Assembly: GCF_014649535.1 (NCBI RefSeq)
Contig: NZ_BMTF01000001.1
Coordinates: forward strand, 179,872-243,871
From: Streptomyces gelaticus
Lineage (GTDB): Bacteria > Actinomycetota > Actinomycetes > Streptomycetales > Streptomycetaceae
Length of the DNA: 64,000 nt
Direction of reading: 5' to 3'
The notes beneath the pieces are model-generated. The model ran no database searches, was not told the DNA's origin, and saw only the letters and a list, made by a program, of their open reading frames with translations. Of the stretch, positions 17,541-24,775 are shown one piece after another (positions within the stretch are counted from its first letter, which is position 1; every line of letters begins with the position of its first letter). The position numbers were made by a program, and so were the translations under genes.

Positions 17541-18796
17541 TCACCCTCGCCATCCGCCTCAAGAACATCGCCTTCCTGGTCATCGCGGTGCTCGTGCTCG
17601 GCTACCTCGGAGTGCGGTACGCCGACCTCGGCCACTACATCGGCCTGCGCAGCTACTACACCGTCAAGGTCCAGCTCCCGCGCACCGGAGGGCTGTACAC
17701 CCACTCCAACGTCACCTACCGGGGGGTCTCGGTGGGCCGGGTCGGGCCGATCGAGCTCACCGACGAGGGAGTCGAGGCCGAACTGCGCATCGAGAAGGAC
17801 GCCCCGAAGATCCCGGACGGGCTCAAGGCCGTCGTCGCCAGCCTCTCCTCGGTCGGCGAGCAGTACGTGGACCTGCGGCCCACCCGCACCGGGGGCCCGT
17901 ACCTGGCGAACGGCTCCGTCATCGACCAGGCCGACACCACCGTCCCCGCCCCCGTCACCGATGTCCTCACCAGCGTCAACGACCTCGCGGGCTCCGTCGA
18001 CCTGGAATCCCTGCGCACGGTCGTCGACGAGTTCGGCACCGCGTTCGAGGGGCGCGGCGACGATCTCCAGGTGCTGCTGGACACCGGAAGCGAATTCGTC
18101 CGGGCGGCGGACGACGCGCTGCCGGTCAACATCCGGCTGATGATCGACGGCCGGACCGTGCTGCGCACCCAGGCCGAACAGGGCGAGGCGCTCAAGGGCT
18201 TCGCCTCCGGAGCCAGGGAACTGGCCGCACAGCTCAAGGGATCCGACACCGACCTGCGCAAGCTGATCGCGGTCGCCCCCGACGCGACCGGACAGATCAG
18301 CGGACTGCTGCGGGACCTCGACCCGGGCTTCGGCGTCGTCGTCGCCAACCTCCTCACCACCTCCGAAGTCGCCGTCACCCGGCAACGCGGCATGGAGGAA
18401 CTCCTGGTCAAGCTGCCCGCGGTGGCGGCCGCCGGGGCCAGCGCGATCGACGAGAACGGAGCCCGGTTCGGGATGTCGGTGACCTTCTTCGAGCCGCTGC
18501 CCTGCACCGCCGGATACGGCGGCACGGTCTACCGCAGCGGCCTGGACACCACGGCCGGGCCGCCCGTCAACACCAGGGCCCGCTGTACCTCTTCGCCCGG
18601 CACCGGCATCAACGTACGCGGCAGCGCCAACGCGCCCAGGGGCGGCGCCGTGCCCGAGCCCGCCAGGCCCGGCTCGATGCTGCTGGGCAACGACGCGGAC
18701 CGGCTCCCGGGGGCGCTCGGTGTCACCGGCCGGAGCCCGTCGGAGGGTGAGGGCATGGCCGGCCTGCTGGGACTCGGACCGGAGGGCGGCCGATGA
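17537..18796 (+). CDS. MCE family protein F
   Basis: This 419-residue sixth MCE protein has the anchor LKNIAFLVIAVLVLGYLGVR and the MceF-type domain start TGGLYTHSNVTYRGVSVGRV, followed by VVASLSSVGEQYVDLRPTRT. The helical part includes LQVLLDTGSEFVRAADDALP and QAEQGEALKGFASGARELAA. The C-terminal region has cysteines (PLPCTAGYGG, TRARCTSS) and ends with a Gly/Pro/Ala-rich tail. It starts at the ATG overlapping the MCE E stop and its own TGA overlaps the next start. Confidence 0.92.
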   Translation: MITLAIRLKNIAFLVIAVLVLGYLGVRYADLGHYIGLRSYYTVKVQLPRTGGLYTHSNVTYRGVSVGRVGPIELTDEGVEAELRIEKDAPKIPDGLKAVVASLSSVGEQYVDLRPTRTGGPYLANGSVIDQADTTVPAPVTDVLTSVNDLAGSVDLESLRTVVDEFGTAFEGRGDDLQVLLDTGSEFVRAADDALPVNIRLMIDGRTVLRTQAEQGEALKGFASGARELAAQLKGSDTDLRKLIAVAPDATGQISGLLRDLDPGFGVVVANLLTTSEVAVTRQRGMEELLVKLPAVAAAGASAIDENGARFGMSVTFFEPLPCTAGYGGTVYRSGLDTTAGPPVNTRARCTSSPGTGINVRGSANAPRGGAVPEPARPGSMLLGNDADRLPGALGVTGRSPSEGEGMAGLLGLGPEGGR

Positions 18797-19314
18797 CGAC
18801 CCGTACGAAGACCCTGACCGGCTGGGCGGTGCTGTTCGCCGCCGTGCTGGTCTGCGCCCTCGGGGGCTGGTCGTACGCACGGGCGCGCGGCGACGACAGC
18901 CTCGCGTACGCGAAGAGCCGGGATGCCGCACTGGCCGACGGCAAGCACCGCCTCGCCGTGCTGAACAGCCTCGACGCCAAGGACGCCAGGAGCGTGGACA
19001 GCGGTCTCGGCGCCTGGCTCGACTCCTCGACGGGGCCGCTCCACGACCAGTTGGGGCGCACCCGGAGCAAGGACGCGAAAGAACTGGCCGAGTCCGGTGC
19101 CACCGCACGCGGCAAGGTCACCGACGCGGCACTCACCGCGCTCGACGAGCGGACCGGAACGGCCGGGATGATCGCGACCGTCGATGTCGAGGTCACCCCG
19201 CGCACCGGAAGGGCCGGCACCGAACGCAAGCGCTTCGAGGCGACGCTGGCCCGCACCCCGGACGGCTGGAAGGTCAAGGCGCTCACGGCGATTCCGGTCG
19301 GGAGCGGCGAATGA
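18793..19314 (+). CDS. Mce-associated membrane protein, type 1, copy 1
   Basis: This 173-residue protein has one N-terminal helix (TLTGWAVLFAAVLVCALGGW) and an extracytoplasmic domain of about 140 residues with an NTF2-like pattern: YAKSRDAALADGKHRLAVLN, LGAWLDSSTGPLHDQLGRTR and a closing RTPDGWKVKALTAIPVG. Mce-associated (Mas) proteins of this type follow mce genes in mycobacteria and are thought to stabilise the complex. It is a clear paralogue of the gene at 19993: both contain (A/S)WYxxAxxD- or YAxSRDxAL-like segments and LxxWxDS(S/T)TGxLHxQL. It is coupled by ATGA overlaps on both sides. Confidence 0.8.
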   Translation: MTTRTKTLTGWAVLFAAVLVCALGGWSYARARGDDSLAYAKSRDAALADGKHRLAVLNSLDAKDARSVDSGLGAWLDSSTGPLHDQLGRTRSKDAKELAESGATARGKVTDAALTALDERTGTAGMIATVDVEVTPRTGRAGTERKRFEATLARTPDGWKVKALTAIPVGSGE

Positions 19315-19940
19315 AGGAGCGGGGAGGGACAGCGGTCGTGAGTACGGACACCGGCACGGACACGGAGACACGGGAGGCGGAGGAGGCCGAGGACGCCGGT
19401 GCGCCCGCCGAGGAGGACCTGCCGGATCCGTCCGGGCCCGCCCGGCGGTGGCCGCGCATCGCGGCGGCCTTTCTGGTCCTCGCGCTGCTCGCGACCGGCG
19501 TCGCGCTCTTCGCCGAGGGCAGGGCGCTGCGCGACACCCCCGCCACCTCGAACCGCGCGCTGACCGACAGCGAGGCGACCACCCGGGTCGCGGGCGATGT
19601 CAGCAACGCGCTCGGCAAGGTCTTCTCCTACAGCCCGCAGGCCACCGCCGTCACCAAGGAGTCGGCGAAACAACTCCTGGCCGGCAAGGCGCTCCAGCAG
19701 TACGCGGCCCTGTTCGGGCAGGTCGAGAAGCAGGCCGCGGACCAGAAGCTGACGCTCACCACCCATGTCGTACGCGCCGGAGTGACCCGGCTGACGGACG
19801 ACAGCGCCCACCTGCTGGTCTTCCTCGACCAGGTCTACGAGCGTCAGGGCAAGCCGGCCACCACGGCGGCGGCCCAGCTCTCCGTCACCGCCCGGCTGCG
19901 GGACGGCCACTGGACCGTGGTCGAGATCGCCTCCAGATAG
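19311..19940 (+). CDS. Mce-associated membrane protein, type 2, copy 1
   Basis: This 209-residue protein has an acidic cytoplasmic N-terminus of about 55 residues (many Glu/Asp/Thr), one transmembrane helix (IAAAFLVLALLATGVALFAE) and an outer domain containing NRALTDSEATTRVAGDVSNA, LGKVFSYSPQATAVTKESAK and a final DGHWTVVEIASR. It is a paralogue of the gene at 20594, sharing LRD, NxALTD, GKxVFSY, GKAxQQ and LTTxV blocks. The ATG at 19311 overlaps the previous stop; an in-frame GTG at 19338 is an alternative start. A function as an mce accessory is inferred from family and position. Confidence 0.78.
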   Translation: MKERGGTAVVSTDTGTDTETREAEEAEDAGAPAEEDLPDPSGPARRWPRIAAAFLVLALLATGVALFAEGRALRDTPATSNRALTDSEATTRVAGDVSNALGKVFSYSPQATAVTKESAKQLLAGKALQQYAALFGQVEKQAADQKLTLTTHVVRAGVTRLTDDSAHLLVFLDQVYERQGKPATTAAAQLSVTARLRDGHWTVVEIASR

Positions 19941-19992
19941 CAGCACCCACCTTCGCGCAACTCGGTACGGATCGGCCGGCAGGGAGACAGCA

Positions 19993-20523
19993 ATGGCACG
20001 GGTACGGATGACGGGGAACGCGCTGACGACGGCGGCGGTCGTGCTGGCGGTCGCGGCGGCCGGCGCGGCCGCCTGGGGCGGAGTGTCGTGGTACGACGCC
20101 GCGCAGGACGAGTCGGCGGCGTACGCGCAGTCCCGCGACGAGGCGCTGGCTGCGGGCGAGCAGGCCGTACAGAACATGAACACGCTCGACCACCGGAAGC
20201 TGGCGAAGGGCCTCGATAGCTGGGAGGACTCCACCACCGGCGAACTGCACCGGCAACTGGTCGACGGACGCTCGGCGTTCGCGAAGCAGATCCAGCAGGC
20301 GAAGACGGTCAGCACGGCCCAGATCCTGTCCGGGGCGGTGACCGAACTCGACGACCGGGCCGGCCAGGCCGGAGTCATGGTGGCACTGCGGGTCACCGTG
20401 ACCGCGCCGAAGGGCAAGCCCGCGGTGAAGGAGAGCCGGATGCTCGGCAAGCTCACCCGTACCTCCGAGGGGTGGAAGCTCAGCGCCCTCGGCCAGGCAC
20501 CCGTCGGCAACACAGCCGGCTGA
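19993..20523 (+). CDS. Mce-associated membrane protein, type 1, copy 2
   Basis: This 176-residue protein has a transmembrane helix (TTAAVVLAVAAAGAAAWGGV) followed by WYDAAQDESAAYAQSRDEAL and LAKGLDSWEDSTTGELHRQL. It ends TSEGWKLSALGQAPVG, paralleling TPDGWKVKALTAIPVG of the copy at 18793. GGGAGA lies 8 bases before the ATG. The gap of 52 bases from the preceding gene and the hairpin after its stop mark a looser join than in the rest of the operon. It is an accessory of the mce system by context. Confidence 0.78.
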   Translation: MARVRMTGNALTTAAVVLAVAAAGAAAWGGVSWYDAAQDESAAYAQSRDEALAAGEQAVQNMNTLDHRKLAKGLDSWEDSTTGELHRQLVDGRSAFAKQIQQAKTVSTAQILSGAVTELDDRAGQAGVMVALRVTVTAPKGKPAVKESRMLGKLTRTSEGWKLSALGQAPVGNTAG

Positions 20524-20553
20524 GAGGCGGTCGGAGGTCATCCGACCGCCTCT
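20523..20553 (+). terminator. Intra-operon hairpin, 13-bp stem
   Basis: A perfect 13-bp stem (20523-20535 with 20541-20553) and 5-nt loop begins on the last base of the stop codon. No T tract follows. It can terminate or attenuate transcription, or protect the upstream mRNA, before the last Mce-associated gene. Confidence 0.65.
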
Positions 20554-20593
20554 GAAGCCACCGACTCCCACCGCCACCGAGAGGACCCCGGAC

Positions 20594-21334
20594 ATGTCGA
20601 CGACCCGTCACCTCGTCAACCGCCAACGCCGTCTGGCCACCGTCGCCGCCGAACGCGCCACCGTCCCGGTGCGACGGCCCGCGACCCCTGACACGTCCGC
20701 GGACGAGACGGCGCGCAGCCGCGACGCGAAGGACACCACCACCGACGACGAGGGCACGGACGACGCCGGTTCGATCGGGGGCCAGGAGAAGACGGCACCG
20801 GACGGGGAGCGGCCGTCCCGCCTCCGTGTCCGACTGCCCGCCGTTCTCTGCGCCCTCACCGTGCTGCTCGGGACCTTCGCCGCCTGGGCGTTCACCTCGG
20901 CCGGAAGCCTGCGCGACGACCCGACCCGGCAGAACACCGCGCTCACCGACATCGCACGGACCAGCGAGGTGAAGGGCCAGATCTCCGACGCCGTGGGCGC
21001 GGTGTTCTCGTACAACTACGCCGCGCCCGGCAATTCCGAGGAGGCCGCCAGGACCCATCTGGTCGGCAAGGCGGTGCAGCAGCACAAGGACATGCTCGCC
21101 CAGGTCCGGGCCCAGGGACAGAAGCAGAAGCTCGTGCTGACCACGACCGTCACCGACAGCGGCGTGGAGCTCCTCGACGGCGACCGGGCCCGGCTGCTGA
21201 TCTTCGCCGACCAGAGCAACACCCGTACCGGCAAGTCGGACGAGACGACCTACGCGGCAGCCATGTTCGCCGTGGACGCCGTTCGCCGCGACGACACCTG
21301 GCGGATCGCCGCCATCGACACGTTCACCCGGTGA
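20594..21334 (+). CDS. Mce-associated membrane protein, type 2, copy 2
   Basis: This 246-residue protein has a long charged cytoplasmic N-terminus of about 75 residues (RQRRLATVAAERATVPVRRP, then an acidic Asp/Glu/Thr stretch), one transmembrane helix (LPAVLCALTVLLGTFAAWAF) and an outer domain with SLRDDPTRQNTALTDIARTS, VGAVFSYNYAAPGNSEEAAR and IFADQSNTRTGKSDETTYAA. It parallels the gene at 19311 along its outer domain. AGAGGA lies upstream of the ATG. It follows the hairpin at 20523-20553, so its expression may be lower than that of the upstream mce genes. Confidence 0.78.
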   Translation: MSTTRHLVNRQRRLATVAAERATVPVRRPATPDTSADETARSRDAKDTTTDDEGTDDAGSIGGQEKTAPDGERPSRLRVRLPAVLCALTVLLGTFAAWAFTSAGSLRDDPTRQNTALTDIARTSEVKGQISDAVGAVFSYNYAAPGNSEEAARTHLVGKAVQQHKDMLAQVRAQGQKQKLVLTTTVTDSGVELLDGDRARLLIFADQSNTRTGKSDETTYAAAMFAVDAVRRDDTWRIAAIDTFTR

Positions 21335-21356
21335 CCCGGGGGAGAGGGGAGCACGC

Positions 21357-22556
21357 ATGAGGTTCACCGGCACGATGCGCCGCGGACTCAGCGGCACGGC
21401 GGCCGCGGTCGCCGCGATGGCCGCGCTCACCGCGTCCCAGGCACCGGGACTCGTCGGTCACGAAACGACGCCGCAGAAGCGTCAGGAAGCCGACGAGGTG
21501 AAGTGGTCGCACGTACCCAACGACGACTCGTACCACACCGAACTGCCGCCGCTCCAGTCACCGAAGCCGCCGAAGCCCGGTACGAAGCAGAGCCCGGCCG
21601 CTGCCCGGTCGTGGGCCGAGGCGGGCATCCCGGCCACCGTGCTCGCCGCCTACCGCAAGGCGGAGAGCGCACTCGGGAGGACCGACCCCGGATGCCGGCT
21701 GCCGTGGCAGTTACTGGCGGCGATCGGCAAGGTCGAGTCCGGCCAGGCCGGCGGGGGACGGGTGGACGCCCGCGGCACGACCCTCACCCCGATCCTCGGA
21801 CCGGTCCTCGACGGCGCGGGATTCGCCGACATCCCGGACACCGACGGCGGCGCCTACGACGGCGACCGGACCCATGACCGGGCGGTCGGCCCGATGCAGT
21901 TCATCCCCTCGACCTGGGCCCACTGGGGCAGGGACGGAAACGGCGACGGCCGCCGCGATCCGGGCAACATCTACGACGCCGCGCTCGCCGCCGGGTACTA
22001 CCTCTGTGCCGGGCCGCGTGATCTGTCGGTGAAGGCCGATCTGGACCGGGCGATCCTCAGCTACAACCACTCGGACACCTATCTGCGCACCGTGCTGTCC
22101 TGGCTGGAGTTCTACCGCAGGGGCACCCACCCGGTGGCCGACGGCAAGGGCACCGTCCCGAAGAGCCCCGGCGCGGGCGGCCCGAACAAGCCGAAGCACC
22201 CGGTCGGCGGCCCCGGCGCCCCGGACGGCGGCATCATCGTGGGCCCGCAGCCCGGCGGTTCGCCCCACCCGTCCCCCTCGGCCACCCCCGGACCCTCCGG
22301 ATCGCCGACCGCCTCCCCGGACCCCACCGTCTCCCCGGACCCCACCGACCCGGGCACCGGCTCACCCGATCCGACCGACAGCGGACCGGCCAGCCCGGAC
22401 CCGGGCACGAGCCCCGACCCCGGTCCCGGCTGCCCGACCGGCTCGCCGTCACCGGACCCGACCGGGACCGCCGGGTCCACCGAGTCCCCGGAGCCCGGGC
22501 CGACGACGAGCGAGGACCCCTGTGCCACGCCGTCGGGCTCACCCTCCGCCGGCTGA
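21357..22556 (+). CDS. Secreted lytic transglycosylase with Pro/Ser-rich tail and a TTA codon
   Basis: This 399-residue exported murein hydrolase has a signal region at residues 8-35, then a lytic transglycosylase domain (SLT/MltB-like). LPWQLLAAIGKVESGQ carries catalytic Glu127; GPMQFIPSTWAHWGRDGNGD, IYDAALAAGYYLCAG and ILSYNHSDTYLRTVLSW are the other family motifs. Residues from about 297 form a Pro/Ser/Thr/Gly/Asp linker-like tail with two late cysteines. Leu119 is a TTA codon (21711-21713), predicting bldA dependence. GGGGAG precedes the ATG and the gap after the last Mce-associated gene is 22 bases. It may open the wall for the mce complex, or act in development. It overlaps the convergent ligase gene by 18 bases. 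Confidence 0.88.
   Translation: MRFTGTMRRGLSGTAAAVAAMAALTASQAPGLVGHETTPQKRQEADEVKWSHVPNDDSYHTELPPLQSPKPPKPGTKQSPAAARSWAEAGIPATVLAAYRKAESALGRTDPGCRLPWQLLAAIGKVESGQAGGGRVDARGTTLTPILGPVLDGAGFADIPDTDGGAYDGDRTHDRAVGPMQFIPSTWAHWGRDGNGDGRRDPGNIYDAALAAGYYLCAGPRDLSVKADLDRAILSYNHSDTYLRTVLSWLEFYRRGTHPVADGKGTVPKSPGAGGPNKPKHPVGGPGAPDGGIIVGPQPGGSPHPSPSATPGPSGSPTASPDPTVSPDPTDPGTGSPDPTDSGPASPDPGTSPDPGPGCPTGSPSPDPTGTAGSTESPEPGPTTSEDPCATPSGSPSAG
22245..22553 (+). repeat. Low-complexity Pro/Ser/Thr/Asp-coding repeat
   Basis: The 3' end of the lytic transglycosylase gene encodes irregular repeats of SPDPT, TSPDPG and GSPS. At the DNA level it is a run of imperfect CCCGGACCCCACC-like units. Length variation between strains is expected here. 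Confidence 0.6.
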
Positions 22557-23606
22557 CAGCACCTCCGCCAGGTCGTACCGCACCACCTCCTCCAGCTGCG
22601 CGTAGGTGCAGCCGCCAGGGGAGCGGTCCGGCCGCCACCGGCGGAAGCGGGCGGTGTGCCGGAAACGGTTGCCCTCCATGTGGTCGTACGCCACCTCGCA
22701 GACCCGTTCCGGGCGCAGCGCCACCCACGACTGGTCCTTCTTGCCGGACCAGCGGCTCTGCGTCCCGGGCAGCCGGGCGCGCTCGTGCGCCTCGGCGTCG
22801 GCCCAGGCCGCCCACGGGTGACCGGCGAAATCGACCCGCAGCGGCTCCAGCTCCGCGGCCAGCTCCGCGCGGCGCTGCATCGAGAAGGCCGCACAGACCC
22901 CGACGTGCTGGAGCACTCCCGCGCAGTCGTACAGTCCGAGCAGCAGCGAGCCGACGACCGGACCGCTCTTGTGGAGGCGGTACCCCGCCACCACGCAGTC
23001 GGCGGTCCGTTCGTGCTTGATCTTGTACATCACCCGGGTGTCGGGGCGGTACGGCAGGTCGAGCGGCTTGGCCACCACACCGTCGAGCCCCGCGCCCTCG
23101 TAGCGCTCGAACCACTCCTGGGCGAGGGCCGGGTCCGTGGTCGCCGGGGCGAGATGGACGGGGGCCGACGCGCCGGACAGCGCCGCCTCCAGCACGGCGC
23201 GGCGGTCGGACTGCCGGGCGGCGAGCAGTGAGTCGTCGCCCACCGCCAGGACGTCGAAGGCGATCAGGCTGGCCGGGGTCTGTTCGGCGAGCAGCCGCAC
23301 CCGGGAATCGGCCGGGTGGATGCGCTCGCTGAGCCGGTCGAAGTCCAGCCGCCCGTCGTACACGATCACGATCTCGCCGTCGATCACACAGCGCGGCGGC
23401 AGATTCTCCCGGACCGCGGTGACCAGCTCGGGGAAGTAGCGGGTGAGCGGCTTGCCGGTGCGGCTGCCGATCACCACCTCGTCGCCGTCCCGGTGCACGA
23501 TCGCGCGGAAGCCGTCCCACTTGGCCTCGTACTGCATACCGGGCGGGATCCTGGACACGGACTTGGCGAGCATCGGCTTCACGGGAGGCATCACCGGCAG
23601 ATCCAT
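22539..23606 (-). CDS. ATP-dependent DNA ligase (LigC/LigD ligase-domain type)
   Basis: This 355-residue enzyme seals DNA nicks using ATP and belongs to the NHEJ-type ligases. The adenylation motif is YEAKWDGFRA with Lys29 as the AMP-accepting residue. Further motifs are CVIDGEIVIVYDG, LIAFDVLAVGDDSLL, GLDGVVAKPLDLPYRPD and MYKIKHERTADCVVAGYR. The C-terminal OB-type segment carries VALRPERVCEVAYDHMEGNR and FRHTARFRRWRPDR. The ATG at 23606 opens on MDLPVMPPVKPMLAK, the usual start; an upstream frame extension has poor bias. It is divergent from the polymerase gene across 76 bases, so the pair probably shares a control region. It is a stand-alone ligase, not fused to a polymerase. Confidence 0.92.
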   Translation of the reverse strand: MDLPVMPPVKPMLAKSVSRIPPGMQYEAKWDGFRAIVHRDGDEVVIGSRTGKPLTRYFPELVTAVRENLPPRCVIDGEIVIVYDGRLDFDRLSERIHPADSRVRLLAEQTPASLIAFDVLAVGDDSLLAARQSDRRAVLEAALSGASAPVHLAPATTDPALAQEWFERYEGAGLDGVVAKPLDLPYRPDTRVMYKIKHERTADCVVAGYRLHKSGPVVGSLLLGLYDCAGVLQHVGVCAAFSMQRRAELAAELEPLRVDFAGHPWAAWADAEAHERARLPGTQSRWSGKKDQSWVALRPERVCEVAYDHMEGNRFRHTARFRRWRPDRSPGGCTYAQLEEVVRYDLAEVLSAGGG

Positions 23607-23682
23607 GACCCGATTCTCACGCACGACCGGGCGCAAGTCTCCCGATATGCGGCATATGCGGGCCCGGCCTACCGTGACCGTC

Positions 23683-24714
23683 ATGGGTGCAGCGGTGAAA
23701 GCAGTGGAGCTCGAAGCCGACGGACGGGCCGTACGGCTCTCCAGTCCGGACAAGGTCTACTTCCCGGAAAAGGGCTACACCAAGAGGGACGTGGCCGAGT
23801 ACTTCCTGGCTGTCGGCCCCGGTATCACCCGCGCCCTGCACGACCGGCCCACCACCCTGCAGCGCTTCGTGGAGGGCGTCGAGGGCGAGTTCTTCTACCA
23901 GAAGCGCGCCCCGAAGAACCTCCCCGACTGGATCCCCACGGCACGGATCGCCTTCCCGAGCGGCCGTCCCGCCGACGAGATCTGCCCCACCGAACTCGCC
24001 GCCCTCATCTGGGCGGTCAACCTCGGCACCCTCACCTTCCACCCCTGGCCGGTCCGCAGTGCCGATACCGACCACCCCGACGAACTGCGCATCGACCTCG
24101 ACCCGCAGCCCGGCACGGACTACGCCGACGCGGTGTGCGCCGCCCACGAGCTGCGGTCCGTGCTCGACGACCACGGGCTGTGCGGCTGGCCCAAGACCTC
24201 CGGCGGCCGGGGCATCCATGTCTTCGTCCCGATCGCCCCGGAGTGGACGTTCACCGAGGTCAGACGCGCTGCCATCGCCGTCGGCCGTGAACTGGAACGC
24301 CGCATGCCGGACCGGGTGACCACGGCCTGGTGGAAGGAGGAGCGCGGCGAGCGGATCTTTGTCGACTTCAACCAGACCGCCCGCGACCGCACCATCGCCT
24401 CCGCCTACTCCGTACGTCCCCGCCCGCACGCCCCGGTCTCCGCCCCGCTGCGCTGGGAGGAGATCGACGACGCCGAACCGGGCGACTTCGACATCAGGAC
24501 CATGCCGAAGCGCTACGCCGATGTGGGTGATGTGCACGCGGACATGGACGACCACGCCTTCCGGCTCGACGCGCTGCTGGAGCTGGCGGACCGGGACGAG
24601 CGGGAACGCGGCCTCGGCGACATGCCGTATCCCCCGGAGTACCCGAAGATGCCCGGCGAGCCCAAACGGGTCCAGCCGAGCCGGGCCCGGAACGACGAGG
24701 ACACCGGAGGGTGA
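23683..24714 (+). CDS. LigD-type NHEJ polymerase/primase (stand-alone PolDom)
   Basis: This 343-residue archaeo-eukaryotic primase-like polymerase fills in DNA ends in bacterial non-homologous end joining. Motifs are SSPDKVYFPEKGYTKRDVAE, FFYQKRAPKNLPDWI, WAVNLGTLTFHPW, RIDLDPQPG with catalytic Asp138 and Asp140, SGGRGIHVFVPI and ERIFVDFNQTARDRTIASAY. The C-terminus PPEYPKMPGEPKRVQPSR is common in actinobacterial copies. The ATG at 23683 has no strong ribosome site; an in-frame upstream GTG is possible. It is divergent from the ligase; no Ku gene is in the window. Confidence 0.92.
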   Translation: MGAAVKAVELEADGRAVRLSSPDKVYFPEKGYTKRDVAEYFLAVGPGITRALHDRPTTLQRFVEGVEGEFFYQKRAPKNLPDWIPTARIAFPSGRPADEICPTELAALIWAVNLGTLTFHPWPVRSADTDHPDELRIDLDPQPGTDYADAVCAAHELRSVLDDHGLCGWPKTSGGRGIHVFVPIAPEWTFTEVRRAAIAVGRELERRMPDRVTTAWWKEERGERIFVDFNQTARDRTIASAYSVRPRPHAPVSAPLRWEEIDDAEPGDFDIRTMPKRYADVGDVHADMDDHAFRLDALLELADRDERERGLGDMPYPPEYPKMPGEPKRVQPSRARNDEDTGG

Positions 24715-24721
24715 GCGCCGA

Positions 24722-24758
24722 GGCCGTGACCACGTGCCTCGGGCACGCGGTCACGGCC
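24722..24758. terminator. Bidirectional terminator between convergent genes
   Basis: The arms GGCCGTGACC (24722-24731) and GGTCACGGCC (24749-24758) pair perfectly, and the loop itself folds as CGTGCC-TCG-GGCACG. The hairpin of about 16 bp lies between the stops of the polymerase gene and the cupredoxin/DUF1080 gene. Confidence 0.8.
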
Positions 24759-24775
24759 ACCTGATGCGGTCCGGG

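Noticed and set aside
22245..22553. Possible CRISPR or satellite array
   Set aside because: The repeats are irregular codons for Pro/Ser/Asp within a gene, with no constant repeat and spacer lengths.
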